Below, in pieces: positions 1-9,074 of a stretch of DNA of 64,000 bases. The stretch covers positions 3,286,001 through 3,350,000 of the forward strand of contig NZ_FPJG01000006.1 of the NCBI RefSeq assembly GCF_900119165.1, in the 5' to 3' direction. This stretch comes from Amycolatopsis australiensis (lineage in GTDB: Bacteria; Actinomycetota; Actinomycetes; Mycobacteriales; Pseudonocardiaceae). Position numbers and translations under genes: made by a program. Positions within the stretch are counted from its first letter, which is position 1. Every line of letters starts with the position of its first letter. Below the pieces are notes generated by a model, which had not been told where the DNA came from, did no database searches, and was given only the letters and a program-made list of their open reading frames with translations.

Positions 1-112
1 TCTCGATCTCGAGCCGGACCTCACCGGGCCGCAGCTCGTCCAGGACCGGGGTCCGGATCTCGGTCGCGGCGAAGTCGTCCCGCCGGACCAGCACTTCCCA
101 TTTCTCTGCCAT
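1..112 (-). CDS. DUF2855 family protein, N-terminal fragment
   Basis: The reverse strand has an ATG at 112 and stays open to the left edge, giving 37 residues beginning MAEKWEVLVRRDDFAATEIR. The pattern (a W-x-V-L-V-R-R-D-D start, then a P-V-L-x-E-L-x-P-G-E-V stretch) is what I know from the N-terminus of DUF2855 proteins, a family related to zinc-free medium-chain reductases with no settled function. The gene runs divergently from the thioesterase at 276. The fragment is cut by the window edge, so no catalytic region is visible. Confidence 0.6.
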   Translation of the reverse strand, partial: MAEKWEVLVRRDDFAATEIRTPVLDELRPGEVRLEIE

Positions 113-275
113 GGAGCCATGGTTCGCGGCGGGTCGCCGCCGCGGCAACTTCGTCGATGCGAACCCCCTTGCGGCGCGCGCGAAACCGTGCCCGAGCACG
201 CCGCGAGACGTCCGGCGGCGGGCGCCGCTGGGACGATGCAAGGAAGTCTTCCGCCTTCGGCGAAGGGAAACAGCG

Positions 276-1070
276 ATGCAGGCCGTCGTGGGTACCCGAC
301 CACTGTTCAGCCCGCTCAGCCCCGGCGACGGAGCGGCCATCCTGGTGGCCGACTTCCAGCCGCTCACCGCGGCGCCACGGCTCAGCCGGCTGGTCGCCGA
401 CGCGGCCGCCGGCCATCCGGTGTACCAGGTGGACCCGCGCGGCGCGCTGTCCGGCGACCGGCGCTTCGCCGCGTTGCCGGAACTGGCCGAGGAGACCGCC
501 GATCTCTTCCGTGCGGCCGCGGCCCCCGACCGGCCGGTGTTCGTCGTGGGGCACTGCAGCGCCGCCGCGCTGACCCTGCGGATCGCGGGAGCGCTCGCCG
601 GCGAGCGCGAGGTCACCGCGATCCTGGTGCAGCCGACCTGGCCCGGCACCGACCACGTCACCGAGCGTTTCGCCGAGTTCCAGGGAAAGCTGGGCCTTGG
701 CGACCTGCCGTGTCCCGATCTGGACGGTGATCCGGGGTCCTGCATCGCGGAGATGGAACAGCTGATGAGCGAGGGGCTCGCGGGGCTGGCGGCCCGGCTC
801 GGCCTCAGCAAGCCGCCGCTGGCCTTCTCCGAGCTGCTGGTGTCGTACCGCAGCTGGCTGGCCTTCCTGCTCGCGTGCCGCAACGACCGGCCGGTGCCGG
901 TGCCTCCCGGCGAGGTCGCGATCTCGGTGCTGACCGACGAGCCCGGGTTCGTGCTGCCCGGGAGCGCTCCGGGCCGCTGCCGGATCACGCCGCCGCCGCC
1001 CGCGGACCGGCCCGACGCCGTGACGCCGGAGCTGGCCAAGCACGTGCTCGACCGGGTCCACGGGCACTGA
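276..1070 (+). CDS. Thioesterase-like alpha/beta hydrolase with Cys nucleophile
   Basis: This 264-aa protein has the size and layout of a type II or excised NRPS/PKS thioesterase. It has an N-terminal strand region (AILVADFQPL), a nucleophile elbow near residue 91, a lid-like middle and a C-terminal helix. The elbow reads V-V-G-H-C-S-A, so the usual G-x-S-x-G has Cys94 at the nucleophile position and Ala at the last Gly. Known thioesterases with Cys nucleophiles (for example the ObiF TE of obafluorin) favour aminolysis or strained-ring closure over hydrolysis; applying that here is inference. I chose ATG 276 because a purine-rich GAAGGGAAA lies just upstream and the homologous fold begins there. 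A strong hairpin follows the stop. It could serve the cluster at 6-37 kb or be independent. Confidence 0.7.
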   Translation: MQAVVGTRPLFSPLSPGDGAAILVADFQPLTAAPRLSRLVADAAAGHPVYQVDPRGALSGDRRFAALPELAEETADLFRAAAAPDRPVFVVGHCSAAALTLRIAGALAGEREVTAILVQPTWPGTDHVTERFAEFQGKLGLGDLPCPDLDGDPGSCIAEMEQLMSEGLAGLAARLGLSKPPLAFSELLVSYRSWLAFLLACRNDRPVPVPPGEVAISVLTDEPGFVLPGSAPGRCRITPPPPADRPDAVTPELAKHVLDRVHGH

Positions 1071-1080
1071 GCCGGACACG

Positions 1081-1122
1081 ACGAAACCGGGGACGGGCGA
1101 ACTGCCCGTCCCCGGTTTTCGT
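1081..1122. terminator. Bidirectional intrinsic terminator
   Basis: A long near-perfect inverted repeat: arm ACGAAACCGGGGACGGGC, short loop, arm GCCCGTCCCCGGTTTTCGT. It lies between the convergent thioesterase and RibD-C-type genes. The T run on one strand and A run on the other suit termination in both directions. Confidence 0.85.
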
Positions 1123-1184
1123 GCGCGAGCCTGGGGGACTCGGGTGGCGGACCGGCCGACGTGCGTGCCGGCCCGCCGTCGGTC

Positions 1185-1742
1185 TTACTTGCCTTCCGGC
1201 ACGTAGACCAGCTCGAGGATGCCGAGCGGGAACGCCGTGCTCTTCACCAGGCGCAGCTTCACCGCCTCGTCCAGCTCGGGGACCAGCGGCGCGCCCTTGC
1301 CCGTGATGGCCGGGAGCACCCACAGCCGGTACTCGTCGACCAGGCCGAGCTTGATGAGCGACTGCGAGAACTGCGTGCCGCCCGCGGCGACGAGGTCCTT
1401 GCCCGGCTCGGCCTTGAGCTTGGCGATCTCTTCCGCGGTGTCACCGCTGGCGATGCGGGTCTCGGCCCACTCGTCGGCGTTCTTGAGGGTGCGGGAGAAC
1501 ACGACCTTGGGGATCTCGTTCATGGCCTTGGCCGACGGGTGGTCGGAGGTGGGCCAGTAGCTGGCCATGATCTCCCAGGTGTTGCGGCCCATCAGGAAGG
1601 CACCGGCCTCCCACAGGCGCTTGACGAAGTACTTCTCCTGCTCCTCGTCGTCGATACTCATCATGATGTCGCGGATTCCGTTGTCGCCGTCGGCGCTCTT
1701 GCCGTCGACCGAAACGTAGAATCCCAGAATCAGCTTCCGCAT
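1185..1742 (-). CDS. Dihydrofolate reductase-like (RibD C-terminal domain) protein
   Basis: A 185-aa protein starting MRKLILGFYVSVDGK, the characteristic opening strand of the RibD_C/YyaP dihydrofolate-reductase-like family. It also shows the family's middle (FLMGRNTWEIM, then VVFSRTL) and C-terminal G-G-T-x-F (AAGGTQF) and V-D-E-Y-R-L elements. Members bind NADPH; most actinobacterial stand-alone copies have no assigned substrate. An upstream in-frame ATG at 1769 would add nine residues not typical of the family, so 1742 is preferred. It appears monocistronic, ending against the hairpin at 1081-1122. Confidence 0.85.
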   Translation of the reverse strand: MRKLILGFYVSVDGKSADGDNGIRDIMMSIDDEEQEKYFVKRLWEAGAFLMGRNTWEIMASYWPTSDHPSAKAMNEIPKVVFSRTLKNADEWAETRIASGDTAEEIAKLKAEPGKDLVAAGGTQFSQSLIKLGLVDEYRLWVLPAITGKGAPLVPELDEAVKLRLVKSTAFPLGILELVYVPEGK

Positions 1743-2466
1743 CAGGTTCTCCAGATCTTCTTCCCGCACCGGGTCGTTTCCCAGTGCCGGACGGCACCCG
1801 TTCGTGGGCGCCCGGATGATTTGCCGTGGTTTTTGTCAGGCACTCGCCGGATAGGCTGCCTTCTCGTCCTAGGTGCTGCTGGTCCTCCCTCGGGAAACGG
1901 CACGCCCTGGTGCCTTGTCCGGCCCGGACGGCTTCGGGCCGCGGCGTTCGCGCGTGCGCGTGCTGCGGCCGGTCACGGCGGCTTCCCCGACCGGCCCGCG
2001 ACGGGGGGCCGGTCCAGGTGCCGCGGCGCGGATCCGCGCCCTGTCCGGTAGCGCGGGTCGCCGGCCGCGGCTGCTTTCGCCGAGGCGGCATCGGGGCGCT
2101 AACGGGCTGTGCATGGTCCCGAGGATGGCACAGAGCACCCGGTCCGGGCTTACTCGAACGTGCTCTCCTCGCCGCCGGGCCGGGATCGCCGTGGCGTGGT
2201 TTCCGGCAAAGCGGAAGACGTGGGCCGGCCCCCGCCGGTGTGAAACTCACGCCTATGGACACCTTCGGCCGCCCGGTCACGAGCGGAATCCGGGCCGGCG
2301 GCCGCGCCCGGCCCGGCGGTCGCGGACCGGACGGTTCCGCCGCCCCCGCGCGGCACCGCAGTCCCGGTTTTCCGGAACGGTTCCGGACGGCCGATCCCGC
2401 GACCGGATTCGAGGTCACGGGCAGCCTGGTCGCCGACGCGACCAGCACCACCGAAAGCGAGGAAGC
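1743..2466. other. Intergenic region, no gene supported
   Basis: About 720 bases between divergent genes. Open frames exist on both strands but are Arg/Pro/Gly-rich with no family resemblance, no consistent ribosome binding site and codon use unlike neighbouring genes. The region probably holds both promoters; I could not place -35/-10 elements with confidence. Confidence 0.5.
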
Positions 2467-3624
2467 ATGACCGAGCCCCGGGCCGGTGCCTTTTCCCGGC
2501 TCCCGTCACTGACCGGAATGCGGTTCTTGGCCGCCTTCCTGGTTTTCGCCTGCCACGCCTGCCTGCTCGGGTACTTCACCGAGACCACGGCCGCGCACTT
2601 CACCAATTTCGCCTACTCGGCCGGCTGGATCGGCGTCGAGTTCTTCTTCCTGCTCAGCGGGTTCGTGCTGACCTGGTCGGCGGTCGACGGGGAACCGAAG
2701 CGTCACTTCTGGCGCCGCCGGTTCTTCAAGATCTACCCCAACTACCTCGTGGTGTGGGTGGCCGCCCTTCTGCTGTCGCTCTGGGCCGGCATGTTCACCG
2801 GCTTCTCGGACATCCTGCCCAGCCTGTTCGTGGTCCACAGCTGGTCGCCCGACATCCAGGTGATCGTCTCGAACAACCCGGTGACCTGGTCGCTGGCCTG
2901 TGAGGCGCTCTTCTACCTACTGTTCCCGTTCCTGTACCGGGGCATCAAGCGGATCCCGGCCAACGGGCTCTGGTGGGCGGTCGGCGCCGTCACCGCGGCC
3001 ATCGTCGCGCTGCCCGCCATCTCGACGCTCCTGCCGAGCGCCGAGGCCATGCCCGGCATGGACTTCTCGGTCACCCAGAACTGGTTCCTCGAGTGGTTCC
3101 CGCCGGCCCGGTGCCTCGACTTCGTCCTCGGCATCCTGATGGTCCGCGTCGTGCGCGAGAAGCGCTGGATCGGGCTGCGCATCCTGCCGAGCCTGGGCAT
3201 CGTGGCCCTCGGCGTCGTCCTGCAGCAGATCGTGTTCCCGACCGCGTACAGCCTGGAAGCGACGGTGGCGCTGCCGCTCGCCCTGCTCATCACCTCGGTG
3301 GCGGTCGCGGACGCGTCCGGCAGGCGCTCGGTGTTCCGCGCCCGGTGGCTGGTGTGGCTCGGCGTCGTGTCCTACGCGTTCTACCTGGTCCACTTCCTGG
3401 TCCTCAGCTACGGGCACGTCGTCCTCGGCGCCACCGAGAGCTGGTCGCTCCCCGCCGCGCTCGGGATCCTCGCCGGTGTGCTCGCGGTGGTGGTCCTGGT
3501 GGCGTGGGCGCTGACCCGGCTGGTGGAGGAGCCGGTCATGCGGCGCTGGGCGCGGCGCAAGGTCCGGCCTGTCGTCGCCGTCCCCGAGGAACCGCTGGTC
3601 AGCGTGCCCGAGTCGATCAACTGA
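2467..3624 (+). CDS. Acyltransferase family 3 membrane protein (OafA/YrhL type)
   Basis: A 385-aa polytopic membrane protein. It opens with the acyltransferase-3 signature: L-T-G-M-R-F-L-A-A residues, then a helix carrying His (FACHACLLGYF), then G-V-E-F-F-F-L-L-S-G-F-V. About ten hydrophobic helices follow and the protein ends in a basic tail. These enzymes move acyl groups from cytoplasmic CoA donors onto sugars, lipids or antibiotics at the membrane; the acceptor here cannot be read from sequence. ATG 2467 follows a GAGGAAGC ribosome binding site. A hairpin closes the gene. Confidence 0.88.
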   Translation: MTEPRAGAFSRLPSLTGMRFLAAFLVFACHACLLGYFTETTAAHFTNFAYSAGWIGVEFFFLLSGFVLTWSAVDGEPKRHFWRRRFFKIYPNYLVVWVAALLLSLWAGMFTGFSDILPSLFVVHSWSPDIQVIVSNNPVTWSLACEALFYLLFPFLYRGIKRIPANGLWWAVGAVTAAIVALPAISTLLPSAEAMPGMDFSVTQNWFLEWFPPARCLDFVLGILMVRVVREKRWIGLRILPSLGIVALGVVLQQIVFPTAYSLEATVALPLALLITSVAVADASGRRSVFRARWLVWLGVVSYAFYLVHFLVLSYGHVVLGATESWSLPAALGILAGVLAVVVLVAWALTRLVEEPVMRRWARRKVRPVVAVPEEPLVSVPESIN

Positions 3625-3639
3625 CACCGCCGGCACCGC

Positions 3640-3675
3640 CTGCCCCGGCCGCACCCCACGGTGCGGCCGGGGCAG
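3640..3675. terminator. Intrinsic terminator between convergent genes
   Basis: Inverted repeat with arms CTGCCCCGGCCGCACC and GGTGCGGCCGGGGCAG around a CCAC loop. It separates the acyltransferase-3 gene from the DUF2306 gene on the other strand. Confidence 0.8.
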
Positions 3676-3697
3676 TGGCGTTCCCGGGACGGGCAGC

Positions 3698-4381
3698 TCA
3701 CCCGCGCACCGGCCGGCGTGCGGTGCGGTGGAGCCACCACTGCACCAGCATCAGGTCGCCGACCCAGGGAATCCACCGGGCGGCTTCCCCGAAGTACGCG
3801 GGGTCGACGGAGATCCCGAGCAGCTCCAGCACCATCAGGCCGTAGGCGCCGCCCATGTTGCTCGCGGCGATCGCGAAGCTGTACAGCATGTACCGGCGGT
3901 GCTTCTCGTAGTCTTCGCGCCGGCCCGTCCAGTATCCGGCAGCGGTCGTGGCCAGCCAGAAGACCGTCAGGCACAGCGCGCCGACCTTGCCGGGCTGCGG
4001 CGCCCACCAGACGACCACGAGTGCCGCGGATCCGGCGACCAGCACGGCGAGGAGATAGACCTGGCCCGTCACGCGGTGCACTTTCGGGTGGTGCCGGTGC
4101 AGCCACGGCCACACCTGCGGCACCATCGTCAGCATCGCCACCGTGCCGGCCCCGATGTGGACCATCAGCAACGGGTAGTAGAGCCCGAAACCCGGGTGCG
4201 GCTGCAGCGGCGCCTGCGCCTCCGGGACGCCGACGAACGGCTCGGCCGCCGTGTAGGTGTAGAAGACCACGGCGACGGCCAGCGGGACGATCCACGGCCG
4301 CCGCCAGAACGGGGTGCGTGCGGGAGCCTCCGCACGCTCGGGCGACGTCCGTTCGGCCTCGTCTTCCAGGGTCGACGTCAC
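3698..4381 (-). CDS. DUF2306 domain integral membrane protein
   Basis: A 227-aa protein with a charged N-terminal ~28 residues and about six hydrophobic helices. The His pattern (a membrane HIGAG, then HRHHPKVHRVTGQVYL) and the later GYWTGRREDYEKHRRYM are typical of DUF2306. Its conserved histidines suggest metal or haem coordination, but no function is established. The GTG start at 4381 is preceded by GAGAGGAGC. It reads away from the TAP peptidase gene, with a terminator hairpin in between, so it is likely a separate transcript. Confidence 0.8.
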   Translation of the reverse strand: MTSTLEDEAERTSPERAEAPARTPFWRRPWIVPLAVAVVFYTYTAAEPFVGVPEAQAPLQPHPGFGLYYPLLMVHIGAGTVAMLTMVPQVWPWLHRHHPKVHRVTGQVYLLAVLVAGSAALVVVWWAPQPGKVGALCLTVFWLATTAAGYWTGRREDYEKHRRYMLYSFAIAASNMGGAYGLMVLELLGISVDPAYFGEAARWIPWVGDLMLVQWWLHRTARRPVRG

Positions 4382-4553
4382 GGCTGGTGCTCCTCTCGGC
4401 TTCGGGACGTTCGGCTTGACCGGCGCCGGCCGGTTGAGGTCGGAACGCGACGGTCTGTGCCGAGGCTCTCACCGAGAGTCCGCCAGTGTCTTCTCGCGGT
4501 GTTGCGTGGTCGCGCGATGCCTTTGCCTGTGCGCAAATGACTTTCCGGAAACG

Positions 4554-4588
4554 GCGAGAAGGGCGGCCCGCGTGGGCCGCCCTTCTCG
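4554..4588. terminator. Intrinsic terminator after the TAP-type peptidase
   Basis: Perfect 15-bp stem: CGAGAAGGGCGGCCC, loop GCGT, GGGCCGCCCTTCTCG, located 22 bases beyond the peptidase stop codon on the reverse strand. Confidence 0.85.
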
Positions 4589-4610
4589 TGCTCGCGTTCA
4601 GCCGTGCCGA

Positions 4611-6116
4611 TCAGCTCGCTCCCGGATCCGGCAGCGGCAGTGGCGCGCAGTCCACATCGGACCGCTTGCCGGGCTGACGCGCGGGCAACGTGCCGTCCGT
4701 CAGGTACTTCGCGATCTTGTCGTCCACGCAGGCGTTGCCGCGCAACGTGTTCGCGTGGCTCGTGCCACCGGGCACCGCGATCAGGGCACTGTTCGGGAAC
4801 CGGCCACGGGTTTCGAGGCTGCCTTCGTACGGCGTGGCGGCGTCGAGCGTCTCGTCGATCAGCAGCAGGCTGCCGAGACCGCGGCTGCCGACGTCCACCG
4901 GCTTGCCCGCGCCGGTGCCCCAGAACGCGCACGGTGCGTTGTACCACGTGTTCTGCCAGGCGAAGTACGGTGCCTTCGGGAACGCCTGCCAGGTGTCGGC
5001 CCGCCACTTGTTCCAGTTGACCGGCGACTGCGTGTCCGTGCACTCCACGGCCAGGTACGCCGCGTAGGCGTTGTCGTCGCCGCGTCCCCCGACCTCCTCG
5101 AACAACGCCTTGAGCGTCTCGCCGTCACCGGCGTTGACCCAGCCGGCGAACACGCTGCCGAGCAACGTCCAGTTCGGCTGGCCGTAGCTGGCCTGCTGGA
5201 AGATGTCCAGCCATTCGTCCGGTCCGACCATGCCGGCGGCCGGGTGCCGCGCCAGCTTCGCCAGCTGCGCGTCGAAGACGGCCTGCACCGCGGCCAGCGT
5301 CCGGCCCAGGTGGTAGACGTCGTCGTGCGAAGCGACCCAGCCGAGGAAGAGGTTCAGGTTCCGGTCGAAGCCGGGGCTTTCGTCCAGGTTGAGCCGGTAG
5401 TAGACGTCGCGGGCCGCCACGTTGCTGTCCAGGACCATCCGGCGCACCCGCTCCGGGTGCAGGGTCGCGTAGACCTGGCCGACGTAGGTGCCGTAGGAGT
5501 AGCCGTAGAAACTCATCGTGCTCACGCCCAGCGCGACGCGGAGGCTTTCCAGGTCCGCCACCGTGTCGGTGGTCTTCATGTTCGCCAGCAGGTCCGGGTC
5601 GTTGCGCGCGGCGCAGGCGGCGGCGTAGCCGCGGACGCGGCCGAGCCACGCCTGTTCGAGCTGCGGGGTCGACGGCACGTAGCTCGGCCGGTCGTAGTCC
5701 ATGTAGCCGGGATCGCAGGTCAGCGCGGGCTTGCTGGTCCCGACGCCGCGCGGGGCGAAGCCGATCCAGTCGTAGGTGTCCCCGGCGTGGCCGGGCAGCA
5801 GCGGGCCCAGCGCGGACATGCCCAGCCCGGACTGGCCGGGCCCGCCCGGCAGGGTCGTGATGACACCCTGGAAAGCGCTGTCCGGAGACGTGTGCCGCAC
5901 CCGCGACACCGCGAGCTGGATCCGCTTGCCGTCCGGCCTGCGGTAGTCCATCGGCACGTCGAGCATGCCGCACTGGGCGCCCGCGGCCACCAGCCACGGC
6001 ACGTCGCACGGGCCCCACGTGATGGCGCCGGGCGGCGCCGCGGTCGCGGCCGGAGCGTTGACCGCTGTGAACGCCATGGCCACGCCGGTGACCGCGGTGA
6101 CGATCAGACGTTTCAC
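4611..6116 (-). CDS. Secreted tripeptidyl aminopeptidase-type alpha/beta hydrolase
   Basis: A 501-aa precursor with a Sec signal peptide (KRLIVTAVTG then a hydrophobic stretch ending near APAATAAPP). The body matches the Streptomyces Tap/SlpD/SlpE family: oxyanion loop LPGGPGQSG, nucleophile elbow GYSYGTYVGQVYA, aspartate in DETLDAATPYEG, histidine in GGTSHANT, and the C-terminal TAP domain. It should cleave N-terminal di- or tripeptides from extracellular peptides. GTG 6116 follows GGAGGTGG. It is monocistronic and ends at a strong hairpin. The family is common in the genus, so a role in the neighbouring cluster is not implied. Confidence 0.9.
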   Translation of the reverse strand: MKRLIVTAVTGVAMAFTAVNAPAATAAPPGAITWGPCDVPWLVAAGAQCGMLDVPMDYRRPDGKRIQLAVSRVRHTSPDSAFQGVITTLPGGPGQSGLGMSALGPLLPGHAGDTYDWIGFAPRGVGTSKPALTCDPGYMDYDRPSYVPSTPQLEQAWLGRVRGYAAACAARNDPDLLANMKTTDTVADLESLRVALGVSTMSFYGYSYGTYVGQVYATLHPERVRRMVLDSNVAARDVYYRLNLDESPGFDRNLNLFLGWVASHDDVYHLGRTLAAVQAVFDAQLAKLARHPAAGMVGPDEWLDIFQQASYGQPNWTLLGSVFAGWVNAGDGETLKALFEEVGGRGDDNAYAAYLAVECTDTQSPVNWNKWRADTWQAFPKAPYFAWQNTWYNAPCAFWGTGAGKPVDVGSRGLGSLLLIDETLDAATPYEGSLETRGRFPNSALIAVPGGTSHANTLRGNACVDDKIAKYLTDGTLPARQPGKRSDVDCAPLPLPDPGAS

Positions 6117-6219
6117 CAGTCCACCTCCATTCGAACCGGAACCGGTCTGGCGAGATTAATCGCGAAAGCGCTCCGTTCACGTCTTGGCGATTGCCCTGGT
6201 GACCGGGCGGAAAGGCGGG

Positions 6220-7071
6220 CTAGTCCTCGCGCCGCCAGTAGTAGCACTTGGAATCGACCCGCGTCAGCTCGCCGGTCAGGCCGCGGTCGCGGCGGAAGTC
6301 GTCGACCGCCTTGCGGCAGTAGGTCCACAGGTCTTCGCCGTAGTCGTCGACCACCACGTACCCGCCGGGCGACAGCTTGTCGTAGAGACTGGTGAGCGCG
6401 TCCATAGTGGATTCGTAGTAGTCGCCGTCGAGGCGGATCACGGCCAGGCGCTCGACCGGCGCGGTGGGCAGGGTGTCCTTGAACCAGCCCTCGAGGAACC
6501 GCACCTGCGCGTCGAGCAGGCCGAACGCCGCGAAGTTGGCTTCGACGTCGGCGCGCGAGACCGCGAAGTGCTGGTAGGCGTCGGTCATGGTGCTGCTCGC
6601 GTGCGCCTTGGCCTCGGCGGGGAACTTCTCGGCGTCGGGCTCGGGCAGCCCCTGGAACGAGTCGGCCACCCACACCCGCCGGTCGGTGCAGCCGAGCGCG
6701 GCCAGCATGCCGCGCATGAAGATCGTGGTGCCGCCGCGCCAGACACCGGTCTCGATGAAGTCGCCGGGGACCCGCCGCTCGACCACGTCCGCGATGCAGG
6801 CCTGGATGTTGTCCAGGCGCACGCGCGGCACCATCGTGTACGCGTTGCCGGTGATGTAGTGGTCGATGAAGTCCCGCAGGAACCGCGCGTCGTCGATGTC
6901 GGGCTCGTCGCTCGCGAGAGTGCCGGTGAGCACCTTCTTCAGCAGCTCCAGGTACAGACCGCCGGCGGCCCCGAGGCGCGGCCCGGCCGCCGGTTCGGGG
7001 ACGCGCGCGTCCCGCCCGGGAAACGTGGGGTCGTCCTGCCATTCTCGGTACAGCTTGGCCTTCACATTCAT
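6220..7071 (-). CDS. TylF/MycF family O-methyltransferase
   Basis: A 283-aa protein of the macrocin O-methyltransferase family, which are Mg- and SAM-dependent enzymes that methylate hydroxyls of sugars or other metabolites. Family hallmarks visible: NIQACIADV, FIETGVWRGGTTIFMRG (SAM-binding glycine motif), VWVADSFQGLPEP, RFLEGWFKDTLP, IRLDGDYYESTMDAL and GGYVVVDDYG, the last two carrying the metal-ligand Asp residues. Length is normal. It is transcribed away from the FkbH-like gene, sharing a 150-bp intergenic region with a palindromic site. Such enzymes occur in FkbG-like roles beside FkbH enzymes, so methylation of a glyceryl-derived unit is possible but not shown. Confidence 0.9.
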   Translation of the reverse strand: MNVKAKLYREWQDDPTFPGRDARVPEPAAGPRLGAAGGLYLELLKKVLTGTLASDEPDIDDARFLRDFIDHYITGNAYTMVPRVRLDNIQACIADVVERRVPGDFIETGVWRGGTTIFMRGMLAALGCTDRRVWVADSFQGLPEPDAEKFPAEAKAHASSTMTDAYQHFAVSRADVEANFAAFGLLDAQVRFLEGWFKDTLPTAPVERLAVIRLDGDYYESTMDALTSLYDKLSPGGYVVVDDYGEDLWTYCRKAVDDFRRDRGLTGELTRVDSKCYYWRRED

Positions 7072-7146
7072 CGCTCAACGATGCCCGCGGGCGCGGGCGC
7101 GGGTCACCTCCATCGTTGCGGGCCGATCCCGTTCGCGCGCTGTCCC

Positions 7147-7164
7147 TTTCCGCAACCGCGGAGA
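7147..7164. promoter_or_regulatory. Candidate operator palindrome, copy A
   Basis: TTTCCGCAACCGCGGAGA, 15 of 18 positions matching the perfect palindrome at 10091. It sits about 60 bases before the FkbH-like start in the divergent intergenic region. Its role as an operator is inferred only from recurrence in this cluster. Confidence 0.4.
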
Positions 7165-7223
7165 TGCCCGCCGGCGTCCGGTGCGACGAAGGTGGACGGT
7201 GAGCCAGGCGGAAGGAAACAGAC

Positions 7224-9074
7224 ATGACGTCGACAGTCGCCCAGCCCGGCGTCGCGGCCCCGTTCGGCCCGCACGACGCGGCCGAGCTGGTCGCCGCGCT
7301 GCGGTCCACTGTGGACCTGGGGACGTGGCGGCGCGCGGTGGCCGAGCTCGCGCGGCATCCCGGCGCGTTCGCCCCCCACCTCCGCCGCACCCTGAAAATC
7401 CGGGTGCTGGCCACGTCGACCGGTGACCTGCTCGCGGAACTGCTGCCGGCGGCCGGCCTGGCCGCGGGGCTCGGGCTCGAGGTCACGCAGGCGCCGTACG
7501 GCCAGCTCGAGCAGGAACTGCTCGACCCGCGTTCGGCGACCTGCCGCGAGCGTCCCGACTACGTGCTGCTCGTCCCCACGACGGACGACCTGGCCCTCGG
7601 CGAACTCGCCGGCCGGGCACCGGACGACGTGGCCGGCGACGCCGTCCGGCGGTGGACACGGCTGCACGAGGCCGCGCGCGGCGCCGGGATCGGTGTCTGC
7701 CAGTTCCTCTTCACCCCGCCCGCGGCCGACCCGTTCGGCTCCGCCGCGCTGCGGTTCCCGGAGAGCCCGTCGGCGGTCGTCGCGCGGGTCAACGCCGAGC
7801 TGCGCGCCGGCAGTGACGCCGTGCTGGTGGACTGCGAGCGGCTCGCCGCCGAACACGGCCTGCGGGACTGGCGCGACGACCGGTTCTGGTTCGCCGCCCG
7901 CCAAGCGGTGTCCCTCGCCGCCTTGCCGGCGGTGGCCCGCGCCACCGCGGCCGCGCTCGCCGCGGACCAGGGACTGAGCCGGCGGTGCGTCGTCGTCGAC
8001 CTGGACAACACGCTCTGGGACGGTGTCGTCGGCGAGGAAGGCATCGACGGCGTGGGGCTGACCGCCTCACCGCGCGGCGAGGCGTTCGCGGCCTTCCAGG
8101 AGCACCTGCTGACGCTGCACCGGCGCGGTGTCGCGCTCGCCGTGGCCACGAAGAACGACGCGGACCTCGCCCGCCGCGCGATCGCCGGGGTGCCGGGCAT
8201 GCGCCTGCGGCCCGAGCACCTGGCGGCCGTGGTGGCCGACTGGCGGCCCAAGTCCGAGCAGCTGCGCGAACTCGCGTCCCGGCTTTCGCTCGGCTTGGAC
8301 AGCTTCGCTTTCGCCGACGACAACCCCGCGGAACGTCTCGAGGTCCGCCGCGCGCTGCCGCAGGTCGACGTCATCGACCTCCCGGCGAACCCGTCCGACT
8401 ACGTCGCCGCGCTGGCGGGACGGCCCACGTTGGAGCCCGGGCGGCTCACCGCGGCGGACCGGCAGCGCAACGCGTCCTACGCCGGCCTGCGTGCCGCCGC
8501 GGAACTGCGCGAGCGGACGGGGTCGCTGGAAGACTTCCTCGACGACCTGGCCATGGAAGGCGTCGTGCGTCCCGTCGACGACGCGCTGCTGCCCCGGGTC
8601 GCGCAGCTGCTGGGCAAGACGAACCAGTTCAACCTCACCACGCGGCGGCGTTCGGAGCAGGAGGTCGCGGCGCTGGCCGCCGATCCGCGCTGGATCTGCC
8701 TGGCGCTGGCGCTGCGGGACCGGCTGGCCGACCACGGGGTCGTGGGTGTCGCCTTCGCCGAGCTGCAGGGCGAAGAGGCGGTGGTGGACACGCTGCTGCT
8801 GAGCTGCCGGGTGATCGGCCGCACCGCCGAACGGCTGCTGCTGGGTCAGCTGGGCCGCGCGGCCGCCGCCCGGGGCTGCACGACGCTCGTCGGCTGCTAT
8901 CGGGCGACCGACCGCAACGCGCTGGTGGCGGATCTGTATCCGCAGCTCGGGTTCGCGCCCCGGGAGGCGGCAGCGGGCGAGCAGCGCTACAGCCTGCCGC
9001 TCGCGGCCCTCGACGACCTCGCGACGCGGCACATCGCCGGCGGGGAATCCGACGAAAGGACGGTACAGCGGTGA
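7224..9074 (+). CDS. FkbH-like HAD-IIIC glyceryl-ACP synthase
   Basis: A 616-aa protein of the FkbH family. These enzymes take glyceryl phosphate from 1,3-bisphosphoglycerate onto an ACP and dephosphorylate it, giving glyceryl-S-ACP for methoxymalonyl or tetronate units. The N-terminal ~250 residues form the SGNH-like part. The HAD-IIIC core starts at VVVDLDNTLWDGVVGEEG (catalytic D-x-D), followed by VATKNDADLARRA, KSEQLRELA and FADDNPAERLEV. The C-terminal GNAT-like part contains LLGKTNQFNLTTRR. The stop overlaps the GTG of the ACP gene (GTGA), indicating translational coupling. Other methoxymalonyl genes (fkbI/fkbK dehydrogenases) are absent, so the product may be glyceryl-ACP itself. Confidence 0.92.
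   Translation: MTSTVAQPGVAAPFGPHDAAELVAALRSTVDLGTWRRAVAELARHPGAFAPHLRRTLKIRVLATSTGDLLAELLPAAGLAAGLGLEVTQAPYGQLEQELLDPRSATCRERPDYVLLVPTTDDLALGELAGRAPDDVAGDAVRRWTRLHEAARGAGIGVCQFLFTPPAADPFGSAALRFPESPSAVVARVNAELRAGSDAVLVDCERLAAEHGLRDWRDDRFWFAARQAVSLAALPAVARATAAALAADQGLSRRCVVVDLDNTLWDGVVGEEGIDGVGLTASPRGEAFAAFQEHLLTLHRRGVALAVATKNDADLARRAIAGVPGMRLRPEHLAAVVADWRPKSEQLRELASRLSLGLDSFAFADDNPAERLEVRRALPQVDVIDLPANPSDYVAALAGRPTLEPGRLTAADRQRNASYAGLRAAAELRERTGSLEDFLDDLAMEGVVRPVDDALLPRVAQLLGKTNQFNLTTRRRSEQEVAALAADPRWICLALALRDRLADHGVVGVAFAELQGEEAVVDTLLLSCRVIGRTAERLLLGQLGRAAAARGCTTLVGCYRATDRNALVADLYPQLGFAPREAAAGEQRYSLPLAALDDLATRHIAGGESDERTVQR

Noticed and set aside
1743..2466. Possible additional gene between the RibD-C-like and acyltransferase genes
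   Set aside because: Open frames on both strands are compositionally biased, lack plausible starts and resemble nothing known.
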